A DNA stretch of 64,000 nt. Origin: Rhodanobacter humi (GTDB taxonomy: Bacteria > Pseudomonadota > Gammaproteobacteria > Xanthomonadales > Rhodanobacteraceae). The notes under the pieces are model-generated. The model did no database searches. It was not told the DNA's origin and saw nothing but the letters and a program-made list of their open reading frames with translations. The stretch is taken from positions 2,294,001 through 2,358,000 of the forward strand of contig NZ_JBGBPY010000001.1 in NCBI RefSeq assembly GCF_041107455.1. Reading direction: 5' to 3'. The stretch's first letter is position 1. Every line of letters begins with the position of its first letter. The position numbers were made by a program, and so were the translations under genes. Below, piece by piece: positions 44,260 to 53,281 of the stretch.

Positions 44260-45068
44260 TGGCGGAGCGTGCCTTCCGCTTCGGCCGCGCCCGGCACCTG
44301 GTCGGCATCGCCGGCCTGCCGCCCATCGCGCGCGGTACGGTCGGCGTGATCGTGCTCAATACCGGCCTGATGCATCGCGTCGGCCCGTTCCGCCTGCACG
44401 TGGACCTGACCCGCCGGCTCAATGCGCTCGGCTATCCCACCCTGCGCTTCGACTTGTCCACCATGGGCGACAGCGGCGCCAGCGCGGAAGCGGGCTCGCG
44501 CGAGGAACAGGTTCGCGCCGACGTGCGCGATGCCGCCGCGCTGCTCACGGGCCACGCCGGCTGCACGCGTTTCGTGCTGGTCGGCCTGTGCCGCGGCGCG
44601 CAGAGCGCGCACATCGCCTGCAGCGAGGCCGGCGTGGCGGGCGCGGTCTTCCTGGACGGCTACATCTACCGCACCTTCGGCTTCAAGCTGCGTCACTACC
44701 TGCCGCGGCTGCTCAGCCCCGCGCGCTGGCGCGGTTTCCTCGCGCGCAAGCTGCGCCAGGTGGTGGAGCCTGAAGAAGTCACCTTCGGCAGCGTCTATCC
44801 ACCCCGGGCGCAGGTGCGCGGCGAACTCGCCGACATGCTGGCGCGCGGGCTGCGGTTCTGCTTCGTCTACAGCGGCGGCATCGGCGAGCAGCTCAACCAT
44901 CCGCGCCAGTTCCGCGAATGCTACGGGCGCCGCGTGGCCGACCATCCGGCGCTGCGCATGGATCTGCTCGACGGCACCGACCACACCTACACCCTGCTCT
45001 GCGACCGCGAGCGTCTGTTCGGCCACGTCGAAGGCTGGCTGCTGGAGCAGTTCCCGCCGACAGGCTGA
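44256..45068 (+). CDS. Alpha/beta-hydrolase-fold protein 2 of exopolysaccharide locus
   Basis: 270 residues from ATG 44256 (two consecutive ATGs). VIVLNTGLMHRVGPFRLHVD, TLRFDLSTMGDSG and the elbow VLVGLCRGAQSAH place a cysteine where the catalytic serine would be. The C-terminal region has DLLDGTDHTYTLLCDRERLF, with Asp and His suitable for a triad. Resembles the second exosortase-A-associated hydrolase. Last gene of the plus operon; its TGA ends one base before the stop of the convergent gene. Confidence 0.75.
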   Translation: MMAERAFRFGRARHLVGIAGLPPIARGTVGVIVLNTGLMHRVGPFRLHVDLTRRLNALGYPTLRFDLSTMGDSGASAEAGSREEQVRADVRDAAALLTGHAGCTRFVLVGLCRGAQSAHIACSEAGVAGAVFLDGYIYRTFGFKLRHYLPRLLSPARWRGFLARKLRQVVEPEEVTFGSVYPPRAQVRGELADMLARGLRFCFVYSGGIGEQLNHPRQFRECYGRRVADHPALRMDLLDGTDHTYTLLCDRERLFGHVEGWLLEQFPPTG

Positions 45069-45069
45069 A

Positions 45070-46272
45070 CTATTCCGCCACCTCGCGGGCGGCGGATGCC
45101 GTCCCGGCACGCGTGCGATGCGGCGGTGGCGGCAGCTCGTAGTCGCGCCAGTCGCCCGGATTGCCGGTCTTGCCGGCCTCGGCGGCCTTGATGATGTTGT
45201 ACATCTCGCGCGCGGTGACGTAATGCAGCACGTGGTTGGTGCCGTCGTTGTACGCGCGCTCCAGGTGCGCGTGCATGCGCTCGGCCGCCTCGCCCAGCAA
45301 GGTGTCCATGTCGCGCTCCTGGGTGCCGTGGGTATGCACCTTGACGAAGATCCACTCGGGCCGGCCTTCGACGTGGATGCCGGTACGCACCCAGTGGTCC
45401 ACGCGCGCCGGGGTGGGTGGGCAGCCGCGGCGCACGTCGGCGTTCTCGATGCGCGGCACCAGGCCCAGCCGGCGTTCGCGCCAGTTCAGGCCCAGCGGGC
45501 CCTGCACGATCATCAGGTCGCCCGAAGGCGCGCCGCCCACGCGCACCGGCACGCCGGTGTCGTGCGACTTCGGGCGTGCGGGATCGTCGGTGGCGTAGTA
45601 GATGCTGTTGACCGTACTCGTCTGCGTCTCGCTGGGTGCGGAGGGCAGGGTGAAGTCGGCGTAGCAGCCCAGCTCGCGCAGCAGGATCAGCTCGTTGTTG
45701 ATCCCGCACCAACGGCCGTCCGCGCGCGAGTTGTCCAGGCACCAGTTGCCGTGGATGAAACCGAAGCGCAGCTGGCCGGTGGCCGGGTCGCGCGGCAGCG
45801 CGCCGTGGCGTTCGTGCAGCAGCTTGTTGAAACGATTGATGGTGGCGGTGAAGTTTTCCGGAGTGTCGTTGTCGTGGTGCAGGTGGATCTCGATCTCGCC
45901 GTAGCCGTCGGCGCAGAGCGCGGCGAGCTTGTCCAGGTGCTCCTCGACGTATTCCTCCTCCGGGTAGAAGAAGCTGTGCTGCGGCGGTCGACCGTCGGCA
46001 TCGCGGTGGCGATCGGCCAGCGCGCGGTAGTCGCGGCACCAGCGGTCGACGCGGGCGCGCTGGGTGGCGAGGTCGACGCGGCCCCAGTTCGGCTCGAAGT
46101 GGTCGACGAACGCGAACATCACGTGCACCGGCCCGCTGGCCGGGCGCGGCGGCAGGCGCCGGCGCAGGTAGCTGCCCAGCCAGATCTGCATGTGGCGCGC
46201 GCGGATCGCCAGCACCACGACCGCAGCGGCCAGCAGCACCAGCACGGCAAGAACGACGAGTGCGACGGTCAT
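45070..46272 (-). CDS. Membrane-anchored deacetylase-fold protein of exopolysaccharide locus
   Basis: 400 residues from ATG 46272. N-terminal membrane anchor MTVALVVLAVLVLLAAAVVV, then HVMFAFVDHFEPNWGRVD, HSFFYPEEEYVEEHLDKLAA, GEIEIHLHHDNDT, RFGFIHGNWCLDNSRADGRW and WIFVKVHTHGTQERDMDTLL. The histidine-rich motifs (HLHHD, HGNW) and barrel-like order resemble distant NodB-type deacetylases or WalW-like proteins of polysaccharide loci, but the classical FDDG motif is not evident. Treat the fold as inferred. It is last in the minus-strand operon and overlaps the preceding glycosyltransferase gene by four bases. Confidence 0.6.
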   Translation of the reverse strand: MTVALVVLAVLVLLAAAVVVLAIRARHMQIWLGSYLRRRLPPRPASGPVHVMFAFVDHFEPNWGRVDLATQRARVDRWCRDYRALADRHRDADGRPPQHSFFYPEEEYVEEHLDKLAALCADGYGEIEIHLHHDNDTPENFTATINRFNKLLHERHGALPRDPATGQLRFGFIHGNWCLDNSRADGRWCGINNELILLRELGCYADFTLPSAPSETQTSTVNSIYYATDDPARPKSHDTGVPVRVGGAPSGDLMIVQGPLGLNWRERRLGLVPRIENADVRRGCPPTPARVDHWVRTGIHVEGRPEWIFVKVHTHGTQERDMDTLLGEAAERMHAHLERAYNDGTNHVLHYVTAREMYNIIKAAEAGKTGNPGDWRDYELPPPPHRTRAGTASAAREVAE

Positions 46273-47438
46273 GGCTGCACCTCCGGCAGCAGGCCGAGCA
46301 ACTGCTCGGCGTTGTTGCGCCACTGGCGCTCGCGCACGATGTACTCGCGCGCGGCCGCGCCGACGCGGCGGCGCTCCTCGGGCTGCATGGCCAGTTCCAG
46401 CACGCGCTGCACGCAGGCCTGCAACTGACGTTGCGGAAACAACCAGCCGGTGCGGCCGTCGCCGACCACCTCGGCCACCGGCGCGTAGTCGGGCGCGACC
46501 ATCGCCACGCCCATCGCCATGAACTCGAACAGCTTTACCGGCGAGCCGTAATGGTTGGAGTCGGGCAGCACCGCGTAGTCCATGCAGGCGATCCAGGAGG
46601 GTATCTCGGCGTGCGGCACGCGACCGGGCAGCAGGATGCGGTCGGCCAGGCCGCGCGCCTGCACCAGCGCGCGCACCTCGGGCAGGCTGCGGCCGTCGCC
46701 GACCAGCAGCAGCACCAGCTCCGGCGCCTCGGCCAGCCGTGCGGCGACCGCCTCGACGAAGCCGTTGACGCCGTGCCAGTGCACGAACGCGCCGACGTAG
46801 CCGCACACCACGCGTCCCGCCACGCCGCGCTCGGCGCGCAGGCGTTCGCGGTCGTGGCGCCCGGGATCGAAGCGGGCGAGGTCAGCCGCGTTCGGCGAGA
46901 CCACCGAGGGCGCGATGTCGCCGTAGGCGGCCACGGCCTGCTGCTGGAACCAGCTGGAGATGAACACCAGTCCGGTCGCCTCGCGCAGGCACCAGCGCTC
47001 GATGCGCCGCGCCAGCGATTTCAGCCACAGCGGGCGTACCCGCTCGACCAGTGCCGAGTCGTTGATCTCCAGGATCACGGGCATGCCGCGCCGCCGTGCC
47101 AGCCACACCGTGGCGAACAGGAACAGCGAATAGCGCTCGTAGACGAGCTGCGGCCGGAGCCGCGCGAATGCGCTTCGCATGCGCACGAGGGTGACCAGGT
47201 TGTAGCCCAGCTCCAGCGCCTCGAACAGCACGCCCGGCATGCGCGAAACGATGGTGCCGAGTCCGCCGCGCTGCTTCGTCCGCGCGGCGCCGGCAGCCGG
47301 CTCCTGCTCCGGGTCCGCGCCGGGGAAGGACAGCACGCTGACTTCGTGACCGAGTGCACGCAGCGCGCCGACCACGCCGCGGATGTGCACGCCCTCGACG
47401 TCGCGCCCGCGGGTGCGGTGGTGGTAGAGGATCCTCAT
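46269..47438 (-). CDS. Glycosyltransferase family 4
   Basis: 389 residues from ATG 47438. GT-B fold: N-terminal MRILYHHRTRGRDVEGVHIR, then VPVILEIND-like MPVILEINDSALVERV, and a C-terminal donor-binding region GYVGAFVHWHGVNGFVEAVA, LVGDGRSLPEVRALV and SPVKLFEFMAMGVAMVAPD with the EX7E-type glutamates (E of LFEFMAMG). It adds a sugar to the growing lipid-linked repeat unit on the cytoplasmic side. It overlaps its neighbours by four bases on both sides. Confidence 0.9.
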   Translation of the reverse strand: MRILYHHRTRGRDVEGVHIRGVVGALRALGHEVSVLSFPGADPEQEPAAGAARTKQRGGLGTIVSRMPGVLFEALELGYNLVTLVRMRSAFARLRPQLVYERYSLFLFATVWLARRRGMPVILEINDSALVERVRPLWLKSLARRIERWCLREATGLVFISSWFQQQAVAAYGDIAPSVVSPNAADLARFDPGRHDRERLRAERGVAGRVVCGYVGAFVHWHGVNGFVEAVAARLAEAPELVLLLVGDGRSLPEVRALVQARGLADRILLPGRVPHAEIPSWIACMDYAVLPDSNHYGSPVKLFEFMAMGVAMVAPDYAPVAEVVGDGRTGWLFPQRQLQACVQRVLELAMQPEERRRVGAAAREYIVRERQWRNNAEQLLGLLPEVQP

Positions 47439-48076
47439 GCGGCCACCGCCGGCAGCGCGCGCAGGCTGCGGCCGGCGGTGTGCCAGGCTGGCAGCAGGTG
47501 CGCGAGGATCTGCGCCGCGCAGTCGCTGTCGTCGTGCATCAGCAGCACGTCGCCGTCGGCCGGCGGTCGCTGCAGCAGCCGTGCGGCCAACTCATCGGGC
47601 GGTTGCGGCTGGTAATCCAGGCTGTCGTAGGACCAGTAGGCCAGATTGCGTCCGCGCCGCGCGAAGGCCAGCAGCAGCCGCAGCGACACCACGCCGCGCG
47701 GTGGCCGGAAGCGGTGCGGGCCGGAACGGTCGAAGTCCGCCAGCAGGCGGTCGGTGCGCTCCACCTCGTCCAGCTGCTCGCGCAGGCTGAGTCGGTGGAA
47801 CAGCGGATGGCTGTACGAGTGATTGCCCAGGGTGTGACCCTCCGCCACGATGCGTTCGACCAGCGCGGGGTGCTGCTCGATGCGCCGGCCGACCAGGAAG
47901 AAGCTCGCCCGCGCGCCGTGCCGGGCCAGCAGGTCCAGCAGGCGGGGCGTGTGCTCCGGATGCGGGCCGTCGTCGAAGCTGAGGTAGAGCGCGCCCGGCT
48001 CGCGCGGGCCGCGCACCAGCACCAGGCGTTCGGGCAGCAGGCCAAGCACTTGCTGTCGCGTGGGCCGGATCCTCAC
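47435..48076 (-). CDS. Polysaccharide deacetylase (NodB/CE4 family)
   Basis: 213 residues from GTG 48076, which overlaps the preceding gene's stop (GTGA); no better start is seen. CE4 motifs are complete: LYLSFDDGPHPEHTPRLLDL (motif 1), GHTLGNHSYSHPLFH (motif 2, metal histidines), RPPRGVVSLRLL (motif 3) and DVLLMHDDS. No signal peptide, so it may act in the cytoplasm on lipid-linked sugars or be anchored through partners. Substrate probably an N-acetylated sugar of the exopolysaccharide. Confidence 0.9.
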   Translation of the reverse strand: MRIRPTRQQVLGLLPERLVLVRGPREPGALYLSFDDGPHPEHTPRLLDLLARHGARASFFLVGRRIEQHPALVERIVAEGHTLGNHSYSHPLFHRLSLREQLDEVERTDRLLADFDRSGPHRFRPPRGVVSLRLLLAFARRGRNLAYWSYDSLDYQPQPPDELAARLLQRPPADGDVLLMHDDSDCAAQILAHLLPAWHTAGRSLRALPAVAA

Positions 48077-49245
48077 CGCAGCACCTCCGCCACGGCCTCG
48101 TTGCGCGCCGCCTGCCGCATGATCGCATCCAGCTGGTCGATGTTGCTGTCCCAGCTGAAGCCGCGCGCGTGCTCCGCGATGGCGGCGTGGTCCCAGGCCT
48201 GCGCCGCCGCTTGCGCCAGCGCATCGGCGAGCGCGGCGCGGTCGCCCAGCTCCACGAGCCGGCCGGCGTGTGCAGGCACCACCTCGGGAATGCCGCCCAC
48301 CCGCGTGGCCACCACCGGCGTGCCGCAGGCCATCGCCTCCAGCACCACGTTGGGCACGCCTTCGTTGTGACTGGGCAGGCACAGCAGGTCGGCGGCGCGG
48401 AACCAGTCGGGCAGCGCCGCGTGGGGCATCGCGCCGGCCAGGTGCACGCGTGCAGCCAGGCCAAGTGTTTGCGCACGCGCGGCCAGCGCGGCGCGGCAGG
48501 TGCCCTCGCCTACGTACACCAACTGCGCCTGCGGACACGAGGCCGCCATCGTCGCGAAGGCTTCCAGCAGATCGAGGCAGCCCTTGCTCTCCTTCAGGTT
48601 GCCGACGTAGAGCAGCAATGGGTCGGCCGCGATGTCCAGGCCGAGCCGCTTGCGTGCATCCGCCTTGTCTCCGGGGGCGAAGCGCGCAGCGTCGACGCCG
48701 TTGTAGATCGCGTGCACGCGCGCGGGGTCCGCGCCCAGCGCCACCGCCTTGCCGGCCAGCGCGCGGCTCACCGCCACCACCGCGGCGGCGCCACGCAGGC
48801 TCGCGGCGATCTGCGGCCGGCGCAGCGCGTGCGTGGCCTGTACGTTGAGGTCGCTGCCGTGCACCTTCACCACGTATGGAATGCCGAGCAGGCGCGCCAG
48901 CCAGCCGGCGGCCACCGCATCGGGATAGGCCCAGCTTGCGAGGATGCCGTCGTAACCGGCCGTGCGCAGCCGCCAGCCGCGCTGCAGCAGCAGCGACAGC
49001 AGCCAGCAGGCCGCGTGCAGCGCGCGGCCGAAGCGCGGCGGGTAGACGAACACGAAATGATCGGTGCGCAGGCCAGGCACCTCGACGCTGCCGCGCCGCT
49101 TGCGCAGGCGATCGCGGAAATCCACCGCGGTGAGCACGTGCAACTCGTGGCGCCGGCCCAGGCGTTCGAACTGCTGGCGGTTGAACATGCCGCGCAGCGG
49201 ATCCCAGGGCGTCGGGAACAGGTTGGTCAGCACCAGCAGCTTCAT
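48073..49245 (-). CDS. Glycosyltransferase family 4
   Basis: 390 residues from ATG 49245; the frame is open upstream, but only as shadow of the next gene. MKLLVLTNLFPTPWDPLRGM, VPYVVKVHGSDLN-like IPYVVKVHGSDLNVQATHAL, VHAIYNGVDAARFAPG, LYVGNLKESKGCLDLLEAFA and HNEGVPNVVLEAMACGTPVV (EX7E) define a GT4 retaining transferase. Donor and acceptor unknown. Four-base overlaps on both sides place it firmly in the operon. Confidence 0.92.
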   Translation of the reverse strand: MKLLVLTNLFPTPWDPLRGMFNRQQFERLGRRHELHVLTAVDFRDRLRKRRGSVEVPGLRTDHFVFVYPPRFGRALHAACWLLSLLLQRGWRLRTAGYDGILASWAYPDAVAAGWLARLLGIPYVVKVHGSDLNVQATHALRRPQIAASLRGAAAVVAVSRALAGKAVALGADPARVHAIYNGVDAARFAPGDKADARKRLGLDIAADPLLLYVGNLKESKGCLDLLEAFATMAASCPQAQLVYVGEGTCRAALAARAQTLGLAARVHLAGAMPHAALPDWFRAADLLCLPSHNEGVPNVVLEAMACGTPVVATRVGGIPEVVPAHAGRLVELGDRAALADALAQAAAQAWDHAAIAEHARGFSWDSNIDQLDAIMRQAARNEAVAEVLR

Positions 49246-50357
49246 GCGGCCGGCTCCCGCGACTCGTACAGCGCGGCGTAGCGCGCCGCCATCGCCTCGA
49301 GCGAGCCGCGCGTCTCCATCATCGCGCGGGCGGCTGCGCCGCAACTCGCGGCGCGCTGCGGATCGCGCAGCAGGTCGAGGATCGCCTGCGCCAGCGCATC
49401 GGCGTCGCGCGCCGGCACGATGCGGCCGGTGACGCCGTGTTGCACGATCTCGCGGTTGCCGCCGACGTCGGTGGCCACGATCGGCAGCGCGGTGGCGGAG
49501 GCTTCCAGCAGCGCCATCGAGTAGCCCTCGCTCACCGAGGAGAGCACGAACACGTCCAGCCCCTGCAGCAGCTCGCGCACGTCGCTGCGGTCGCCGAGGA
49601 AATGCACCGCGTCGGCGAGGCCCTCGTCGCGCGCGCAGGCTTCCAGCTCGGGCCGCAGCAGGCCGTCGCCGACCAGCAGCAGCGCGCTGTCCGCCTGCTG
49701 GTCGTGCACGCGGCGAAACGCGCGGATCAGGTTGGCTTGGTCCTTCGCCCAGTTGAGCCGCCCCACCGTGCCGACCAGGCGCGTCTGCGGCGACAGCGCT
49801 AGCGCCTGGCGCAAGCGCTCGCGCGCGGCCGGCGAGGCAATGGCGAACTCCTGCACGCGCAGACCGTTCGGCACCACGCGCAACTTGCGGCGCGGCACCA
49901 GGCCGTGCTCGATCGCGCCGTTGCACGCCGCCTCGCAGACCATCGCCACCGCGTCGGTGCGCGCCAGGCTGGCGCGATAGAGCATTTCCGCGCGGTTCCA
50001 GCGCTGCATGCCGCCCATGCCGTGGCGGGTGTTGATGAGCTTGGCCACACCCAGGCCGAGACTGGCCAGCACCGCCAGGTAATGCGCCACCGCGTTGTGG
50101 CTGTGCAACACGTCGGTGTGGTGGGCGCGGATCAGCCGGCGCACGCGCGACAGCGCCTTGAGGTCGAAGCCCCTGCGCTTGCCGCAGGCATGCACCGGGA
50201 TGCCCGCGACATCCAGCTCGTGCGCCAGCGTGCCGCGTTCGAACAGGCATATCACCTGGCAGTGGTGGCCTTGCTGCTGCTGCAGCTTGACCAGGTCGAG
50301 CACGACGCGTTCCAGTCCTCCGCGGTTCAGATTTTCCACGACGTGGGTGATGTTCAT
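49242..50357 (-). CDS. Glycosyltransferase family 4
   Basis: 371 residues from ATG 50357. MNITHVVENLNRGGLERVVL, VLHSHNAVAHYLAVLASLG, KLRVVPNGLRVQEF, VGTVGRLNWAKDQANLIRAF and SSVSEGYSMALLEASATALP are typical GT4 elements. The N-terminus closely follows the sugar transferases found in exosortase-A-type exopolysaccharide loci (TIGR03088-like). It lies eight bases after the PaaK-like gene. Confidence 0.92.
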   Translation of the reverse strand: MNITHVVENLNRGGLERVVLDLVKLQQQQGHHCQVICLFERGTLAHELDVAGIPVHACGKRRGFDLKALSRVRRLIRAHHTDVLHSHNAVAHYLAVLASLGLGVAKLINTRHGMGGMQRWNRAEMLYRASLARTDAVAMVCEAACNGAIEHGLVPRRKLRVVPNGLRVQEFAIASPAARERLRQALALSPQTRLVGTVGRLNWAKDQANLIRAFRRVHDQQADSALLLVGDGLLRPELEACARDEGLADAVHFLGDRSDVRELLQGLDVFVLSSVSEGYSMALLEASATALPIVATDVGGNREIVQHGVTGRIVPARDADALAQAILDLLRDPQRAASCGAAARAMMETRGSLEAMAARYAALYESREPAA

Positions 50358-50365
50358 TGGCGCAT

Positions 50366-51724
50366 TCAGGAGGAGGAAGGTGGAAGGGCGGAGACGGTGA
50401 CGCGCAGCTTGCCGCTGGGCGTCAGGGGAAGTTCGTCGACGATCCGGCACTCGAGCGCGACGCTGTCGCCGACCACCTTCGCCAGCTCGCGGCGGATGTA
50501 CGCCATCGAGGCGTCGTCGAAGCGGTTGTCGCAGACCAGCGCCAGCTCGAGGCGGTCGAGCCGGCGCTGCACCAGCTGGAAGCGACGCAGGCCCGGCACG
50601 TCCTTGAGCATGTGCGGGAAGAACTCGCCGGGCAGCAGGTGGCCGTCGGGCGTGCGGATCGCATCCAGCTTGCGGCCGTCCACGTGCGCCAGCAGCGGCA
50701 GGCCGCGTCCGCACGGGCAGGTTTCCGTGCCGGCCGTGGCCAGGTCGCCGTTGGCATAGCGCAGCAGCGGCATGCCGTAGTTGGAGAGGTCGGTGAGCAG
50801 CACCTCGCCACTGGCGCCGCTCGTTGCCGCGCCGTGCAGTTCCACCACCAGGTGGTCGGCGTTGACGTGCAGGCCGTGCCGCTGTTCGCACTCGGACGCG
50901 ATCAGCATCACCTCGCGGCAGCCGTAGGTGTTGTAGGCCGGGCAACCGAACGCCCGCTCGATCAGCTCGCGCTGGAAATCGTGCAGCGCCTCGGCCGCGC
51001 CGAGCACCGCGGCCGGCGGCCGCGCCAGCGTGCGGCGGTTGTCCAGCAGCCACTGGGCCAGCCGTACCAGTGGGCCCACGTAGCCCACGATCACCTCGGG
51101 CCGATAGGCGTCGATGGCGTCGGCGTATTCGCCGAGGTTGGCGTCGGTCATGTGGAAGCTGTTGAGCATGCGTCGCGCGAACGCCGCGTGGTACAGCCGA
51201 TCCTTGAACTGGTGCAGGCGCCGCGGCTCGCCCACCGCACCGCCCCACACGTACAGCGTGCGCCGGCCCATGCGCGCGCCGGCCCAACCGTAGCCACGCC
51301 ACATCACCGCGGTGCGCCGCTCGTTGCTCTCGCGGGTATAGCCGAAGCGCATCGGCTGGCCGGTGGAGCCGCCGGTGGCCTTGTACAGCAGGCGCTCATG
51401 CCAGCCGTCGGCCTTGAACTCGTCGAAGTGCGCGCGGATCTCGTCCTTGTCCAGCACCGGCAGGCGCGCGTAGTCGTCCAGGCTGCGGATGTCCGCCGCC
51501 GCGATGCCGAGCTCGCGCCAGCGCCGGCGATACCAGGGCACGTGCTGCTCGCAGTGCCGCAGCAGGCGCAGCAGGCGTTCCAGCTGCAGGGCGCGGAGCT
51601 GTTCGGGCGCCAGCCACTGGTCGCGCTCGTAGCCGGCGAGCCAATCCAGCGTGCGGCGCCGGCGCAGGCCCGATTCGTAGGCCGGGTAGAGCACCCGGCG
51701 AAACAGGTGTTCGTAGACGCTCAT
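50366..51724 (-). CDS. PaaK/CapK-like adenylate-forming enzyme
   Basis: 452 residues from ATG 51724. Phenylacetate-CoA-ligase-like: ATP loop LYKATGGSTGQPMRF, YGCREVMLIASECEQ, NYGMPLLRYANGDLA, and the C-terminal PLTPSGKLRVTV with the mobile-domain lysine. A cysteine pair CPCGRG follows GDLATAGTET. Relatives (CapK, and others in polysaccharide loci) are thought to activate an acid as adenylate or thioester for polymer modification. Its place in one operon with two peptide synthetases suggests supply or transfer of an acyl group. It overlaps the flippase gene by four bases. Confidence 0.85.
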   Translation of the reverse strand: MSVYEHLFRRVLYPAYESGLRRRRTLDWLAGYERDQWLAPEQLRALQLERLLRLLRHCEQHVPWYRRRWRELGIAAADIRSLDDYARLPVLDKDEIRAHFDEFKADGWHERLLYKATGGSTGQPMRFGYTRESNERRTAVMWRGYGWAGARMGRRTLYVWGGAVGEPRRLHQFKDRLYHAAFARRMLNSFHMTDANLGEYADAIDAYRPEVIVGYVGPLVRLAQWLLDNRRTLARPPAAVLGAAEALHDFQRELIERAFGCPAYNTYGCREVMLIASECEQRHGLHVNADHLVVELHGAATSGASGEVLLTDLSNYGMPLLRYANGDLATAGTETCPCGRGLPLLAHVDGRKLDAIRTPDGHLLPGEFFPHMLKDVPGLRRFQLVQRRLDRLELALVCDNRFDDASMAYIRRELAKVVGDSVALECRIVDELPLTPSGKLRVTVSALPPSSS

Positions 51725-53271
51725 GGGTGCTGCCCCGCGCGCACGCCGGACCACGCCAGCAGGCGCCCCAGCAGCAGCGGCCGGCCCGCCGCGAAGCGCT
51801 GGTGCAGGCTTTTCAGCTGCTCGATGTCCGCGCCCGTCCAGCAGCGCAGCCACAGCGTGAGCGGCAGGTACGCCGCGACCAGCACCGGGCCGCCCAGCAG
51901 CAGCGTGAACAGCGGCGGCAGGCGCAGCGGCAGCACCAGCGAGGCGACGGCGCCGGCCAGCGCGGCGGCCAGCAGGATGCGTCCGAGCCGGCGCCATTCC
52001 AGCGGCAGGCCGCCGACGCGCATGCCCAGCAGCACGTAGGCCGAGGAGCTGACCACCGCGGCGATCACGATCGCCGCCATCGCGCCGTGCAGCCCGAAAT
52101 GCCGGACCAGGGTCACATCCACGCCGATCTTGAACACGCCGAACAGCAGGGTGAGCGTGAGGATCACGTGCTGGCGGTCGGCGCTCACCAGCAGGCTGGT
52201 CGCACCCTGCGCCGAGGTGTTCAGCGCGCTGGCCAGCATGCACAGCGCGAACACCGGCGCGGCGGCGGCGTAGGCGGCGCCGTACAGCAGCCCGATCACC
52301 GCGCCGGCGAAGCAGGCGCCGAACGCCACCATCGGCGCGCCGAGCATGGCCAGGTACGAGGTCGCCGTCACGAAGCGTTGGCCGCCCACGGTGCGGCCCT
52401 CGCTCAGCGCCTTCGCCATCATCGGCAGCAGCACCGCGCTGAACACGCCCGGCACCAGCAACATGATGCCGCTGGCCAGCTGGAAGGCCACCTTGAAGTA
52501 GCCCGCCGCGGTGGCGCTGGCGAACAGGTTGAGGAACAGGATCTCCACGTCGCTGGCGATCAGGAAGCTCACGATGATGGTCAGCGAGACGATGCGCAGG
52601 TGCCGGCGGATGCGCCGCAGCAGTTCGCCCGGCAGATCGCCGAGGCGCGGCAGCGGCGCCAGCAGGCGACGCACCTGGTACTGCGAGGCGAACAGGAACA
52701 TCGCGCTGGAGATCGCATACATCACCACGAACCACAGGATGTCGCCGTGCAGCAGCATCGCGGTGACCACCAGCGCCAGGTTGGTCGGCGCCGCCACCAG
52801 GGTGATCCGGGCGGTGGCGTCGAAGGCCTCGAAGCCCTTCGCGATCGCCACGTTGAACATGTACGGCGCGCGCATGCCCACCGCGGCCGCAAGCAGCACG
52901 AATTCCAGCAGGTCCAGCTCGGCGGCGTAGCGCCGTCCGAGCAGCAGGTACAGGCCCAGGCCCAGGCCGAGCACCACCAGCAGGTGCCAGCGCTGCACCT
53001 TGCGCATGTAGGCGAGCATCGGCCGGATCAACTCGGGTTGCCGGCTGCCGCGCAGCTCCGCCACGAACTTGATCACGCCGGTGGTGATGCCTGAATTGGT
53101 CACCACGATGCCGATCGCCGCGAACCAGATGAACAGGCCGTAGATGCCGTAGTGGCGTGGCCCCAGATGGCGCGCGATCAGCACCGCGCAGACCATGCCG
53201 AGGAAATACTCGACGTAGATCCCCAGCGAGGAGAACAGCGTGTTGCGCAGGGTGAGCGAGCGTGGGGTCAT
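51721..53271 (-). CDS. Polysaccharide flippase (Wzx/MATE-like)
   Basis: 516 residues from ATG 53271 (MTPRSLTLRNTLFSSLGIYV). Twelve or more membrane helices; MVCAVLIARHLGPRHYGIYG and VILTLTLLFGVFKIGVDVTL match the oligosaccharide flippase family. It would move lipid-linked repeat units across the inner membrane for polymerisation. Ten bases downstream of the polymerase-like gene. Confidence 0.92.
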   Translation of the reverse strand: MTPRSLTLRNTLFSSLGIYVEYFLGMVCAVLIARHLGPRHYGIYGLFIWFAAIGIVVTNSGITTGVIKFVAELRGSRQPELIRPMLAYMRKVQRWHLLVVLGLGLGLYLLLGRRYAAELDLLEFVLLAAAVGMRAPYMFNVAIAKGFEAFDATARITLVAAPTNLALVVTAMLLHGDILWFVVMYAISSAMFLFASQYQVRRLLAPLPRLGDLPGELLRRIRRHLRIVSLTIIVSFLIASDVEILFLNLFASATAAGYFKVAFQLASGIMLLVPGVFSAVLLPMMAKALSEGRTVGGQRFVTATSYLAMLGAPMVAFGACFAGAVIGLLYGAAYAAAAPVFALCMLASALNTSAQGATSLLVSADRQHVILTLTLLFGVFKIGVDVTLVRHFGLHGAMAAIVIAAVVSSSAYVLLGMRVGGLPLEWRRLGRILLAAALAGAVASLVLPLRLPPLFTLLLGGPVLVAAYLPLTLWLRCWTGADIEQLKSLHQRFAAGRPLLLGRLLAWSGVRAGQHP

Positions 53272-53281
53272 GAGTGTGGGG

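Noticed and set aside
39129-45068. Calling the locus a full exosortase/PEP-CTERM system
   Set aside because: The export, chain-length, barrel and hydrolase genes resemble that type, but no exosortase or PEP-CTERM protein is visible in the window.
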